A stretch of 64,000 nt of DNA from Bolinopsis microptera (lineage: Eukaryota; Ctenophora; Tentaculata; Lobata; Bolinopsidae), in the NCBI RefSeq assembly GCF_026151205.1, contig NC_087077.1:19589975-19653974 (forward strand), written 5' to 3'. The notes beneath the pieces were generated by a model. It did not search any database. It was not told the origin of the DNA and worked only from the letters and a program-made list of their open reading frames with translations. Below are positions 56,701-64,000 of this stretch, piece by piece. The stretch's first letter is position 1, and each line of letters begins with the position of its first letter. The position numbers and the translations under genes are program-made.

Positions 56701-59700
56701 AGCACGATCAATCAACTTTTCACAAAATAAGCGCTAAATAAGGTTCCACACCAACAGATAGGCAACATGTTATCCGGTTAAGTTACTGATGGTTGCTTTG
56801 ATGTTGAAATGAAATTAGCAACAATGCACAATCATTGACTTGAGTAAGCGAGCTGCTAAGAGGTGTATCATGTCTAAAAAAACGGCCTAATAATAGATAT
56901 AAAAATATTATAATATTATAAATATTATAACTGTAAAACCAGCCATTTTTGCGGGGATATAATATATTCGCGATTTTTCCAAAAATTACAGTAAATATGT
57001 TATATAATATCATGTCTATAAAACAGTCTGATAAAAATAAAACAGTCTGATAAAAATAATCTAAATATTTCACGTTCCAATGTTCTGTACTTGTCCTGAA
57101 ACATGTAAGAAGAAGGTACCACCACGTTTTAACAGAAAATAATATGGGAAATATGTGGGCATTTATCTAATAATTTTATCAGGTGCAAAGCGGAGATTGG
57201 CAGCCATTTCGCTAAACATATGCACATATTTTATCAACCAGCAACAAAGGGTTTTACGGATGAATAAACTCAGCAACATCTACTGCAAACTAGACCAGCT
57301 GTATTATGCACATAATATAAGAACCTGTAGAATTAGCACTGCACTAATTATTGTGGCAGAAGAGCCTTGGAATCAACAAAAATGTGAAGTCAAGTGTAGT
57401 TATCATAATATATATTACTTACTGTTTTATTATATAATAATGTTGTAACAAAGGTATTGGTCAGGTGATTAGTCTCGAGTTTCTGTAGGAACATTTTAAT
57501 TACAGAGGAATATCGTGCATATTTAGCATACAATGCACATATTAGGAATATTTAGCCTACAATTCAAGAACTATAATTACTGCAGTATGCTACTTGATTG
57601 GGTAAATTGGAAGGTAATTGTGGGTTTTATGAAGGAGTATGTGAACTATAAATAACTGTTCCACGGACTGATGACAATGACTACTACAAGTTACCATAGA
57701 TACAATGACAATGAGATATAATAAATAAATATGTAAACCAACTGAGAACAAACCAACAAACCAACAGATACCAAAGCAAAATCACACAAAAAACAAACAA
57801 ACCGACAAACAAAGATACAGAGAATAAACAAACAGTTGAAAAATAAACAAAGGGTTGAACCCACCTCGCTGATGGTCTGCAAGTCTAGAGGACGGGAAGT
57901 GTCAGTCAGGTGTTCTGCATGCACCTCCTTCCAACACTCGCTCTTGCTTCCAAACCCCTGTAAATACACTCGTTACACATTGCACGTGTTGATACACACA
58001 CGTTACACATTGCACGTGCAGTAGTATCCACAGTAAGGCTCGTGAACACTGCGGTTCATAATGTTTTACAGCTGTTAACTTACCAAAACATACTGTATAG
58101 TCGTTGTAGAGAAGCACAGTGACATTGTTCAGCTGCATAAAACCAAACTTGAATCCAAACGTTAACGCAAAGTAAGAGAACGGCCCAACACAGTCTAACA
58201 CACACTTGACAAGATAGAATCCGAGAAATGTAAAGAATCCCAAAAATGCGGATGAGAAGTGCGTCTTGTTGTCATGGTTACGAGTGTCATGGTTACGTGT
58301 ATTTCGTCATGGTTACGCGTGTACTTGCCTCAGATAGGGTGGATATGTCGTTTCCCTTGCTGTCTGTGTAGAATCCAGTAGAGCAGATCAACGTGTAACT
58401 CATTGGATTAATGTCTACAAAACCATACTTGCTTATACTCTGTTTCTTTATCTGTAAGGAAGTGGGTTAGATAATAAGAAGATATAGGAAGAGGGGGGAG
58501 GCTATGTTGGATAATGAGAAGATATAGGAAGAGGGGAGGGGGAGGCTATGTTAGATAATGAGAAGATATAGGAAGAGGGGAGGGGGTGGCTATGCTATAT
58601 AATGAGAAGATATAGGAAGAGGGGAGGGGGAGGCTATGTTGGATAATGAGAAGATATAGGAACTAGAAAGAGGGGAGGGGGTGGCTATGTTATATAATGA
58701 GAAGATATAGGAAGAGGGGAGGGGGAGGCTATGTTGGATAATGAGAAGATATAGGAAGAGGGGAGGGGGGTGGCTATGTTGAATAATGAAAAGATATAGG
58801 AAGAGGGGAGGGGGGTGGCTATGTTGGATAATGAGAAGATATAGGAAGAGGGGAGGGGGTGGCTATGTTATATAATGAGAAGATATAGGAAGAGGGGAGG
58901 GGGAGGCTATGTTGGATAATGAGAAGATATAGGAAGAGGGGAGGGGGGTGGCTATGTTGGATAATGAGAAGATATAGGAAGAGGGGAGGGGGGAGGGGTG
59001 GCTATGTTATATAATAAGAAGATATAAGAAGAGGGGAGGGGAGGCTATGTTGGATAATGAGAAGATATAGGAAGAGGGGAGAGGGGTTATGTTAGATAAT
59101 CAGAAGATATAGGAAGAGGGAAGGGGGGAGGGGAGGCTATGTTGGATAATCAGAAGATATAGGAAGAGGGGGGAGGGGGTGGCTATGTTGGATAATGAGA
59201 AGATATAGGAAGATGGGAGGGGGAGGTTATGTTAGATAATGAGAAGATATAGGAAGAGGGGAGGGGGAGGCTATGTTGGATAATCAGAAGATATAGGAAG
59301 AGGGGAGGGGGGAGGGGGAGGCTATGTTGGATAGTGATATCAGTAGTCAGTCTTATATTGTTATTCTAAAGGCGTATCTTCTGTAACAAGAATATGCCTA
59401 CATGTCTCCTTACTCCTTAGTCACAAAGGTGTGTGAAGGGTTGGTGTTTTGAATTTTCAAAGCGTGACCGGCATCTTTTATGCTTTTACAATTTACAGAA
59501 ATATTTCATTACCGCAGTAGTTTTCACATGATTGTGCATATTTTAAGAATATTTCAAACCAGGTAGAACGAAATAAAAAGAGGCCGACTTGTGAACTAAA
59601 TCTGGAAATTCGCGGGATAGCGTAAACAAGCTTGTCGCTATCCTAGGGTTGCCAAGTGTCCTAAAATAAGATAACCCAGGGCACTGCATGGGAGACAATC

Positions 59701-60982
59701 TTCCGCAAAATCTTCAGAAAATTCCAGGGAATCGAGGAGATGTGCTCGAGGCGGATGCATGACGGCATTTAATGTGCAAAATTAGGGATATTTTACGGCA
59801 TATTGGGAATTATGTAAAAAATCTTTAAATATTAATTGTCTGAAACCTCGAAGATGTCATATCGTAAGATCATATAGTTTGATGATTTTATCGTATAATT
59901 TTTTCCTCAATATCGAAATTTTTGAATAATTTAGAGAGTATATTACCGATATTTAAAGTTAAAATATTAAATAAAATAAACCTTATATCTGTAATATAAG
60001 TTATGGTGACATAATTCGGATTATTAAAGGTTTTCTTGAGTTTGAGTTTGGAATCTTCTATAATGTCTGAAACAAGTCCCCAAACACAATGATTTGAGAC
60101 TGAAAACCGTTAAAACATTTCCCAGGCAGGCACCAAGTCCACAGTATATTGGTCTAGTCGTGATACAGTACCGATAATTTATTGATATGCACCCTATTGT
60201 ATTACCAGATATGTGAACAATATTGAATTACCCGATATGTGAACAGTATCAAATTATCAGATATGGAAATTTAATAATTGCAGGGCTCAGAATACTCCGC
60301 ACGATGAAAAGAACCGTAATAGACCGTTACGTCTGAAGATAACAAGTATTGTTTATCGGCAACCTCTTAATTTGTGTCTCTCAGCCTGCTTAATTCTTTA
60401 ATTAGTTGTATTTTCCAAGGCTATTCCGGTAATTCCATCAGCTTATCTCCGAGCAAGTTATGTCCGGATATTTCAGAGACAAGTCCAAAAAAGGATACTT
60501 TTAAAGTTGCATACCAGGACTCCATATGAGTGCAATAGTTTATATCCTTCAAATTGGTGGGAAATAGCCGTTTAAAACAGGCCATACTTACCATTTTAGA
60601 TAAAAACATAAGTATCAATACGAAGAGATGTATATCAGTATGTCAGAATCTCAGACATTCATCTATATAATATAGACAAATAAAGACAAATAAAGAAAAA
60701 CAAGGACAAATAAAGACAAATATAGACAAATAAGACAAATAAAGACAAATAAAGACAAATAAGAAAAATAAAGACAAATAAAGAAAAACAAAGACAAATA
60801 AAGACAAATAAAGACAAATAAAGACAAATAAGACAAATAAAGACAAATAATACAAATAAAGACAAATAAGAGGAATAAAGAGAAAGGGTGAGCTTTACCT
60901 CTAGAACTGTAGAGTCAATAGTAGCTAGAACAGATCTGTACTCTGCGTTACTATTAGTGTGTAGACCGGGACCTGCAAACAC
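44011..60982 (-). CDS. RADIL/RASIP1-like Rap/Ras effector: RA, FHA-like, DIL and PDZ domains (5' end missing)
   Basis: Sixteen exons, from 5' to 3' on the minus strand: 60982-60899, 58451-58329, 57957-57865, 55829-55740, 52546-52454, 51762-51668, 49490-49339, 49188-49063, 48395-48271, 47883-47651, 47525-47357, 47205-46995, 46849-46672, 45488-45358, 45236-45111, 44729-44011. All junction phases agree and give 915 residues. Residues 1-100 form a Ras-association domain (AEYRSVLAT, then ISKYGF). About 185-285 is FHA-like (PFLILIQAFDRELDHVIYPL). About 330-770 is the helical DIL domain (KQLFVSIFYFSNTTLFNTII; LSPAQLNHVLSNH). The last 80 are a PDZ domain (SIGLKLKKN...EDEILQINN). This order is that of vertebrate RADIL and RASIP1, Rap1/Ras effectors in cell adhesion and vessel formation. 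The vertebrate protein is about 1,075 residues, so one or more N-terminal exons lie beyond 64000. Whether it is RADIL or RASIP1 cannot be decided here. Exon 5 is the least certain. Confidence 0.88.
44828..44904 (+). mobile_element. MITE family, copy with exact 9-bp target duplication (CCTTTGAAT)
   Basis: 77 bp, TTACTGGGCCGCGCTCAGCC to GGTCCCCAGGTAA, in RADIL intron 15. CCTTTGAAT lies on both sides (44819-44827 and 44905-44913). This is the cleanest copy and can serve as reference. A 9-bp duplication suggests a Mutator-like origin. Confidence 0.88.
45111..45236 (-). CDS. RADIL-like exon 15: DIL domain core
   Basis: GATTTCAG acceptor; CKLNSAMVKQLFVSIFYFSN followed by TTLFNTIIESPQLYFNWNK; donor AAAG|GTTTGT. 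The F.NxxLFNxhh pattern is the strongest DIL signature. The plus-strand frame at 45209-45472 is antisense to this and exon 14. Confidence 0.9.
45358..45488 (-). CDS. RADIL-like exon 14
   Basis: AATATTTCAG acceptor; NAVKFSGNPNSPGCRRNTAR, then GPGVKVLVQLLQKFHTL; donor TTTGA|GTGAGT. A second in-frame acceptor 20 bp inside (TTTTCAG) would break the phase with exon 13, so the outer one was chosen. Confidence 0.8.
45779..45993. repeat. 11-bp tandem repeat of E-box CACGTG plus GTTAAC
   Basis: About 17 copies of CACGTGTTAAC in three blocks, interrupted by CACGTCTCCAGATAACTGAAA-type spacers at 45804 and 45928. Both halves of the unit are palindromic. It lies in RADIL intron 13. Confidence 0.95.
46000..46660. 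other. Intron 13 sequence with AGTAACT-rich words
   Basis: No exon was found. From 46480 to 46640 many AGTAAC/GTTACT words in both orientations occur, an old degenerate simple repeat. Confidence 0.4.
46672..46849 (-). CDS. RADIL-like exon 13: basic, Ser-rich linker
   Basis: TTTCCTCAG acceptor; KRRWSVPYLAPTRKRKMTKD, then RPRSESLTGTERQLLGATRS and SADEITDIIMQ; strong donor CATGCA|GTGAGT. The basic RKRKMTKDRPRSES stretch looks like a phosphorylation or nuclear-signal-type linker. The frame shown is the only one that links both neighbours in phase. Confidence 0.8.
46995..47205 (-). CDS. RADIL-like exon 12: end of first DIL half and acidic Pro/Ser linker
   Basis: CTTTCTCAG acceptor; MVYELLPSILDPVPLLPPSK, then a Ser/Pro/Glu-rich stretch ending PSSPPPTER; donor CGGG|GTAAGC, phase 1. 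MVYELLPSILD corresponds to the YICLPALLE helix of RADIL. Confidence 0.85.
47357..47525 (-). CDS. RADIL-like exon 11: DIL helical region
   Basis: CCTTCCTCTTAG acceptor; KSATSFLKPMVKLLSSTLEI, VHYLRENPLL and PMYEHIAYHSAK; donor AAG|GTACGT. Corresponds to the RADIL segment with a long helix followed by a Y..Q/H..Y repeat. Confidence 0.88.
47651..47883 (-). CDS. RADIL-like exon 10: DIL helical region
   Basis: CTATTCTACAG acceptor; EHRQVLLDSILDYDTLCNKN, LACARLTIMSLRHAFEHFTP and DRIELLAKVVQQKAAELL; donor AGAA|GTAAGT, phase 2. Confidence 0.88.
48271..48395 (-). CDS. RADIL-like exon 9
   Basis: TTATCTCCACAG acceptor; IGSPDTQRTLSTGTLTSLSP, then MSTIIHQHAEPRFIFYM; donor ATG|GTTAGT. A Ser/Thr-rich linker between the FHA-like and DIL domains. 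Confidence 0.82.
48421..48570. repeat. 8-bp tandem repeat (GTTACCAG) in RADIL intron 8
   Basis: About 18 copies of GTTACCAG with a few ATACCAG and TTACTAG variants. Two overlapping plus-strand open frames here are artefacts. Confidence 0.95.
49063..49188 (-). CDS. RADIL-like exon 8: FHA-like domain end with CxxC
   Basis: TATATTCAG acceptor; PKCMLCNGSKKTDLKCGQSF, then DIGKHYKFIFKEAIDND; donor CCAG|GTACTA. LKCGQSFDIGKHYKFIF matches the LxxGDxxxxGxxYxxxF strand pattern of the RADIL FHA-like domain. A CxxC pair precedes it. Confidence 0.85.
49339..49490 (-). CDS. RADIL-like exon 7: FHA-like domain
   Basis: CGTCTGTAG acceptor; FDRELDHVIYPLSEGETRFI, SLGTPPQPSYTGSVIVIHTN and TVERSIMLS; donor CAG|GTCAGT, phase 1. 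The intron upstream starts with the 9-bp AATATTAGT array. Confidence 0.88.
49512..49672. repeat. 9-bp tandem repeat (AATATTAGT) in RADIL intron 6
   Basis: About 18 copies. Orientation flips at three TATTACTAATA points, making local palindromes. Starts about 20 bp from the exon 7 acceptor. The minus-strand ILLILLILL frame is an artefact. Confidence 0.95.
50466..50897. repeat. 24-bp minisatellite in RADIL intron 6
   Basis: Eighteen copies of ACTACTTGTGGGGCTATAAT plus A(C/G)TC. The 24-bp period keeps all frames open on both strands (SIIAPQVV, HYLWGYN, LTTCGAII). These frames should not be annotated as genes. Confidence 0.97.
51012..51046. repeat. 15-bp repeat (TCACATGACGGGG), three copies
   Basis: Three copies of GGTCACATGACGGGG in RADIL intron 6. 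Confidence 0.85.
51668..51762 (-). CDS. RADIL-like exon 6: start of FHA-like domain
   Basis: TATTGTTTCAG acceptor; DSKQETIKQETIKQATGLHH, then HPDKPFLILIQA; donor CAGGC|GTGAGT, phase 2. A QETIK unit is duplicated. PFLILIQ corresponds to the PHLLLLQ strand that opens the domain in RADIL. Confidence 0.88.
51906..51988. repeat. 14-bp tandem repeat (CCAGGGTGATATTG) in RADIL intron 5
   Basis: Six copies of a 14-bp unit, the first ones with ATAGTG. Confidence 0.93.
52454..52546 (-). CDS. RADIL-like exon 5 (tentative)
   Basis: TTTAATGTATCAG acceptor; FKGELEDVKTLIIVMKTLYD, then VLRGCCFLSEK; donor AAG|GTATGT. Phase 0 on both sides and exactly 31 codons, so it fits. The peptide is not clearly similar to RADIL, and the acceptor is weaker than the others. 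Confidence 0.5.
53371..55102. mobile_element. Transib-like non-autonomous element with CACAGTG ends, 5-bp target duplication
   Basis: Both ends start CACAGTGGGAAA reading inward (53371-53382 and, reversed, 55091-55102). AGGAG is duplicated outside (53366-53370 and 55103-55107). A second shared block, ATTATGACATTAAGC, begins 7 bp after the left heptamer and 17 bp after the right one. On the left, an AAAAAATCG word follows 22 bp after the heptamer. Known Transib transposons have 5-bp duplications and CACWRTG-type ends. No transposase frame is visible. The element carries a nested foldback (54238-54470) and sits in RADIL intron 4. Confidence 0.7.
54238..54470. mobile_element. piggyBac-like foldback element, TTAA target site
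   Basis: Two nearly identical arms of about 110 bp, CCCATTAGGGACGATAGGGT inward and its complement, face each other across an 11-bp loop (TCATTATATGT). TTAA lies on both sides (54234-54237 and 54471-54474), the target of piggyBac-type elements. It is nested in the Transib-like element. Confidence 0.8.
55186..55372 (+). repeat. Direct duplication (~53 bp) around a CRE/E-box cluster
   Basis: TAGTAACTATTACAGGTGTGTATAATAAAC... at 55187-55238 recurs at 55319-55370. The segment between holds two 20-bp units with TGACGTCA and CACGTG. Confidence 0.85.
55258..55303. promoter_or_regulatory. Paired CRE (TGACGTCA) and E-box (CACGTG) sites
   Basis: TGACGTCA at 55267-55274 and 55287-55294 and CACGTG at 55278-55283 and 55298-55303 form two exact 20-bp units; CATGTG precedes them. 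These are consensus sites for CREB/ATF and for USF/MYC-type bHLH factors. They lie in RADIL intron 4, so they could be an intronic enhancer or an internal promoter. Function is inferred from motifs only. Confidence 0.5.
55548..55735. repeat. 26-bp minisatellite in RADIL intron 4
   Basis: About seven copies of CTGAAGTAGGAAGAAGTGG plus AATAACT, starting within 10 bp of the exon 4 donor. On the minus strand it reads as a long pyrimidine tract. Confidence 0.93.
55740..55829 (-). CDS. RADIL-like exon 4
   Basis: ATATTTACAG acceptor; EMESTRLELRYKTPSSSDST, then PSPTSPASPM; donor ATG|GTAAGT; 30 codons, phase 0. RLELRYK corresponds to the RFELRKR motif after the RA domain of RADIL; the rest is a Ser/Pro linker. 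Confidence 0.82.
55850..57850. other. RADIL intron 3
   Basis: AT-rich, with no exon, array or clear element. The open frames at 56783-57073 (minus) and 57155-57448 (plus) have no coding character. Confidence 0.45.
57865..57957 (-). CDS. RADIL-like exon 3: end of RA domain
   Basis: ATTTACAG acceptor; GFGSKSECWKEVHAEHLTDT, then SRPLDLQTISE; donor GAG|GTGGGT; 31 codons, phase 0. ECWKEVHAE...RPLDLQTI matches the last RA strand region of RADIL. Confidence 0.85.
57968..58020. repeat. Short repeat (CGTTACACATTGCACGTG)
   Basis: Two copies of CGTTACACATTGCACGTG separated by TTGATACACACA, in RADIL intron 2. Confidence 0.85.
58084..58243 (-). pseudogene. Unassigned coding-like segment, weak polo-box resemblance
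   Basis: The minus strand is open from 58243 and contains KFGFMQLNNVTVLLYNDYTV before a strong TTTTG|GTAAGT donor at 58084. The pattern K[YF]G[LF].xQL.x..V.VL[FY]ND.T recalls the first polo box of Polo-like kinases. It does not fit in phase between RADIL exons 2 and 3. It may be a fossil exon fragment or chance. Confidence 0.3.
58329..58451 (-). CDS. RADIL-like exon 2: RA domain, GC donor
   Basis: TTCCTTACAG acceptor; IKKQSISKYGFVDINPMSYT, then LICSTGFYTDSKGNDISTLS and E; 41 codons, phase 0. The donor is GAG|GCAAGT, a GC-AG intron of the usual strong type. It corresponds to VKEALERYAL...YVLCDVVG of RADIL. Confidence 0.88.
58462..59333. repeat. 44-48-bp minisatellite in RADIL intron 1
   Basis: About 19 copies of GATAATGAGAAGATATAGGA plus a G-rich half (AGAGGGGAGGGGGAGGCTATG). 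Length varies through the G runs. Confidence 0.95.
59340..60420. other. Part of RADIL intron 1
   Basis: No exon, array or element was recognised. ATATGTGAACA words repeat around 60205-60260. Confidence 0.4.
60671..60880. repeat. 10-bp tandem repeat (GACAAATAAA) in RADIL intron 1
   Basis: About 20 copies of GACAAATAAA with GAAAAA and one-base-short variants. The end of the array is within 20 bp of the exon 1 donor. On the minus strand this is a long TTTATTTGTC tract; the FVLFVFICLYLS frames are artefacts. Confidence 0.95.
60899..60982 (-). CDS. RADIL-like first visible exon: RA domain start
   Basis: TTTTGTTACAG acceptor; VFAGPGLHTNSNAEYRSVLA, then TIDSTVLE; donor GAG|GTAAAG; 28 codons, phase 0. 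Corresponds to KVFGDSVCTGTHYKSVLAT of RADIL. It starts at a splice acceptor, so the initiation codon is upstream, beyond the satellite. Confidence 0.9.
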
Positions 60983-61013
60983 CTGTAACAAAACATGAGT
61001 AATTACTGGGCAA

Positions 61014-61083
61014 TTAGGGGGTAATTTATAGGTAATTACTGGGTAATTGATAGGTAATTGATAGGTAATTGATAGGTAATTGA
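61014..61083. repeat. 11-bp repeat (TAGGTAATTGA)
   Basis: Four to five copies of TAGGTAATTGA beside the first visible exon. Confidence 0.85.
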
Positions 61084-61167
61084 GATGCGATTAAGCAGTG
61101 ATTTCCGTGTAAAGCTAGCAATGTACTTGCAGTTTTATAGATTATGATCTCAAAAAGAGGCATCTTA

Positions 61168-64000
61168 ACAGACTCTACGAAATTGCGTTACAAGGTGAAA
61201 TGTACAGTTACAAGGTGAAATGTACCGGAGTTATTTAAAACTCTCACCTTGAGTATGCGGAGTAAATCAGACGTTACAAGGTGAAATGTACCGGAGTTAT
61301 TTAAAACTCGCACCTTGAGTATGCGGAGTAAAGGTGAAATGTACCGGAGTTATTTAAAACTCTCACCTTGAGTATGCGGAGTAAATACAAGGTGAAATGT
61401 ACCGGAGTTATTTAAAACTCTCACCTTGAGTATGCGGAGTAAATACAAGGTGAAATGTACCGGAGTTATTTAAAACTCTCACCTTGAGTATGCGGAGTAA
61501 ATAGCGTTACAAGGTGAAATGTACCGGAGTTATTTAAAACTCTCACCTTGAGTATGCGGAGTAAATAGCGTTACAAGGTGAAATGTACCGGAGTTATTTA
61601 AAACTCTCACCTTGAGTATGCGGAGTAAATAGCGTTACAAGGTGAAATGTACCGGAGTTATTTAAAACTCTCACCTTGAGTATGCGGAGTTATTTAAAAC
61701 TCTCACCTTGAGTATGCGGAGTTATTTAAAACTCTCACCTTGAGTATGCGGAGTAAATAGCGTTACAAGGTGAAATGTACCGGAGTTATTTAAAACTCTC
61801 ACCTTGAGTATGCGGAGTAAATAGCGTTACAAGGTGAAATGTACCGGAGTTATTTAAAACTCTCACCTTGAGTATGCGGAGTTATTTAAAACTCTCACCT
61901 TGAGTATGCGGAGTTATTTAAAACTCTCACCTTGAGTATGCGGAGTTATTTAAAACTCTCACCTTGAGTATGCGGAGTTATTTAAAACTCTCACCTTGAG
62001 TATGCGGAGTTATTTAAAACTCTCACCTTGAGTATGCGGAGTTATTTAAAACTCTCACCTTGAGTATGCGGAGTTATCTAAAACTCTCACCTTGAGTATG
62101 CGGAGTTATTTAAAACTCTCACCTTGAGTATGCGGAGTTATTTAAAACTCTCACCTTGAGTATGCGGAGTTATTTAAAACTCTCACCTTGAGTATGCGGA
62201 GTTATTTAAAACTCTCACCTTGAGTATGCGGAGTAAATCAGACAAGGTGAAATGTACCGGAGTTATTTAAAACTCTCACCTTGAGTATGCGGAGTAAATC
62301 AGACGTTACAAGGTGAAATGTACCGGAGTTATTTAAAACTCTCACCTTGAGTATGCGGAGTAAATCAGACGTTACAAGGTGAAATGTACCGGAGTTATTT
62401 AAAACTCTCACCTTGAGTATGCGGAGTAAATCAGTTACAAGGTGAAATGTACCGGAGTTATTTAAAACTCTCACCTTGAGTATGCGGAGTAAATAGCGTT
62501 ACAAGGTGAAATGTACCGGAGTTATTTAAAACTCTCACCTTGAGTATGCGGAGTAAATCAGACGTTACAAGGTGAAATGTACCGGAGTTATTTAAAACTC
62601 TCACCTTGAGTATGCGGAGTAAATACGTTACAAGGTGAAATGTACCGGAGTTATTTAAAACTCTCACCTTGAGTATGCGGAGTAAATCAGTTACAAGGTG
62701 AAATGTACCGGAGTTATTTAAAACTCTCACCTTGAGTATGCGGAGTTATTTAAAACTCTCACCTTGAGTATGCGGAGTAAATCAGTTACAAGGTGAAATG
62801 TACCGGAGTTATTTAAAACTCTCACCTTGAGTATGCGGAGTAAATCAGTTACAAGGTGAAATGTACCGGAGTTATTTAAAACTCTCACCTTGAGTATGCG
62901 GAGTAAATCAGTTACAAGGTGAAATGTACCGGAGTTATTTAAAACTCTCACCTTGAGTATGCGTTACAAGGTGAAATGTACCGGAGTTATTTAAAACTCT
63001 CACCTTGAGTATGCGGAGTAAATCAGTTACAAGGTGAAATGTACCGGAGTTATTTAAAACTCTCACCTTGAGTATGCGGAGTAAAGGTGAAATGTACCGG
63101 AGTTATTTAAAACTCTCACCTTGAGTATGCGGAGTAAATCAGACGTTACAAGGTGAAATGTACCGGAGTTATTTAAAACTCTCACCTTGAGTATGCGGAG
63201 TAAATCAGACGTTACAAGGTGAAATGTACCGGAGTTATTTAAAACTCTCACATTGAGTATGCGGAGTAAATACGTTACAAGGTGAAATGTACCGGAGTTA
63301 TTTAAAACTCTCACCTTGAGTATGCGGAGTAAATCAGACGTTACAAGGTGAAATGTACCGGAGTTATTTAAAACTCTCACCTTGAGTATGCGGAGTAAAT
63401 ACGTTACAAGGTGAAATGTACCGGAGTTATTTAAAACTCTCGCCTTGAGTATGCGAAGTAAATACGTTACAAGGTGAAATGTACCGGAGTTATTTAAAAC
63501 TCTCACCTTGAGTATGCGGACTACAAGGTGAAATGTACCGGAGTTATTTAAAATTCTCACCTTGAGTATGCGGAGTAAATCAGACGCGTTACAAGGTGAA
63601 ATGTACCGGAGTTATTTAAAACTCTCACCTTGAGTATGCGGAGTAAATCAGACGCGTTACAAGGTGAAATGTACCGGAGTTATTTAAAACTCTCACCTTG
63701 AGTATGCGGAGTAAATTACAAGGTGAAATGTACCGGAGTTATTTAAAACTCTCACCTTGAGTATGCGGAGTAAATCAATAGCGTTACAAGGTGAAATGTA
63801 CCGGAGTTATTTAAAACTCTCACCTTGAGTATGCGGAGTAAATCAGACGCTTACAAGGTGAAATGTACCGGAGTTATTTAAAACTCTCACCTTGAGTATG
63901 CGGAGTTACAAGGTGAAATGTACCGGAGTTATTTAAAACTCTCACCTTGAGTATGCGGAGTAAATCAATAGCGTTACAAGGTGAAATGTACCGGAGTTAT
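61168..64000. repeat. 56-68-bp satellite with 32-bp sub-unit, runs off the window
   Basis: The unit contains ACAAGGTGAAATGTACCGGA, GTTATTTAAAACTCTCACCT and TGAGTATGCGGAGTAAATCA. Length differs by the joint (TCAGACGTT, TAGCGTT, TACGTT, TCAGTT). Between about 61855 and 62230 only the 32-bp half (GGAGTTATTTAAAACTCTCA + CCTTGAGTATGC) is repeated, about twelve times. Each full unit has CAAGGTGA and TCACCTTG facing each other. Intronic to the RADIL-like gene. The repeating RVLNNSGTFHLV frames are artefacts. Confidence 0.96.

Noticed and set aside
57155..57448. 97-codon plus-strand frame
   Set aside because: AT-driven, no domains, antisense to RADIL intron 3 and without splice support.
60643..60991. 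Membrane-protein-like FVFICLYLSLF frames
   Set aside because: Reverse translation of the GACAAATAAA repeat; only 60982-60899 is real RADIL exon.
62238..63560. Repeating RVLNNSGTFHLV frames
   Set aside because: Satellite translation; unit length varies and frames break at each change.

Overview
The window looks like AT-rich nuclear DNA of an invertebrate animal. The reasons are short phase-consistent exons with GT-AG introns, a RADIL/RASIP1-type Ras-effector gene (a family known from animals), a CCCTAA/TTAGGG telomere-type tract, and debris of LINE, Penelope-like, Tc1/mariner-, hAT-, piggyBac- and Transib-like elements. I cannot place it to phylum from sequence alone; a cnidarian-like animal would fit but is only a guess. 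There are no bacterial-style operons, no rRNA and no convincing tRNA.

Layout. 1-9 kb: minisatellites (9-bp, 26-bp, 44-bp units), several inverted-repeat elements, a LINE RNase-H-like fragment on the minus strand (6940-7287) and a GC-rich block ending in poly(A). 10.2-11.4 kb: a frame-broken P-loop ATPase-like pseudogene on the minus strand. 11.4-16 kb: AT-rich sequence with little in it. 16.8-18.4 kb: a Penelope-like reverse-transcriptase fragment (+) and a LINE 3' fragment (-). 19.4-19.9 kb: a telomeric tract flanked by an 8-bp direct repeat. 20-23.4 kb: repeats, including an hAT-like element. 23.66-28 kb: a plus-strand gene for a secreted protein with a signal peptide, an unrecognised beta-rich-looking region and a sushi-like module, followed by up to six possible short terminal exons. 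30.26-35.27 kb: a plus-strand six-exon gene for a coiled-coil protein of about 680 residues with a Met-Gly start and a TATA/Inr-like promoter. 35.9-42.8 kb: one 55-bp satellite of about 125 copies. 44.0-61.0 kb: sixteen exons of a minus-strand RADIL/RASIP1-like gene (RA, FHA-like, DIL, PDZ) whose 5' end lies beyond the window. Most of its larger introns carry a different minisatellite. 61.2-64 kb: a 56-68-bp satellite running off the end.

How things relate. The three protein-coding genes are unrelated neighbours. The RADIL-like gene is the best supported: all fifteen internal junctions agree in phase and the domain order matches the family. The mobile elements are small and non-autonomous. 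Several have exact target-site duplications, and three are nested inside older repeats. The most unusual is a 1.73-kb element in RADIL intron 4 whose ends begin with CACAGTG, the canonical V(D)J recombination heptamer, with a 5-bp target duplication as in Transib transposons.
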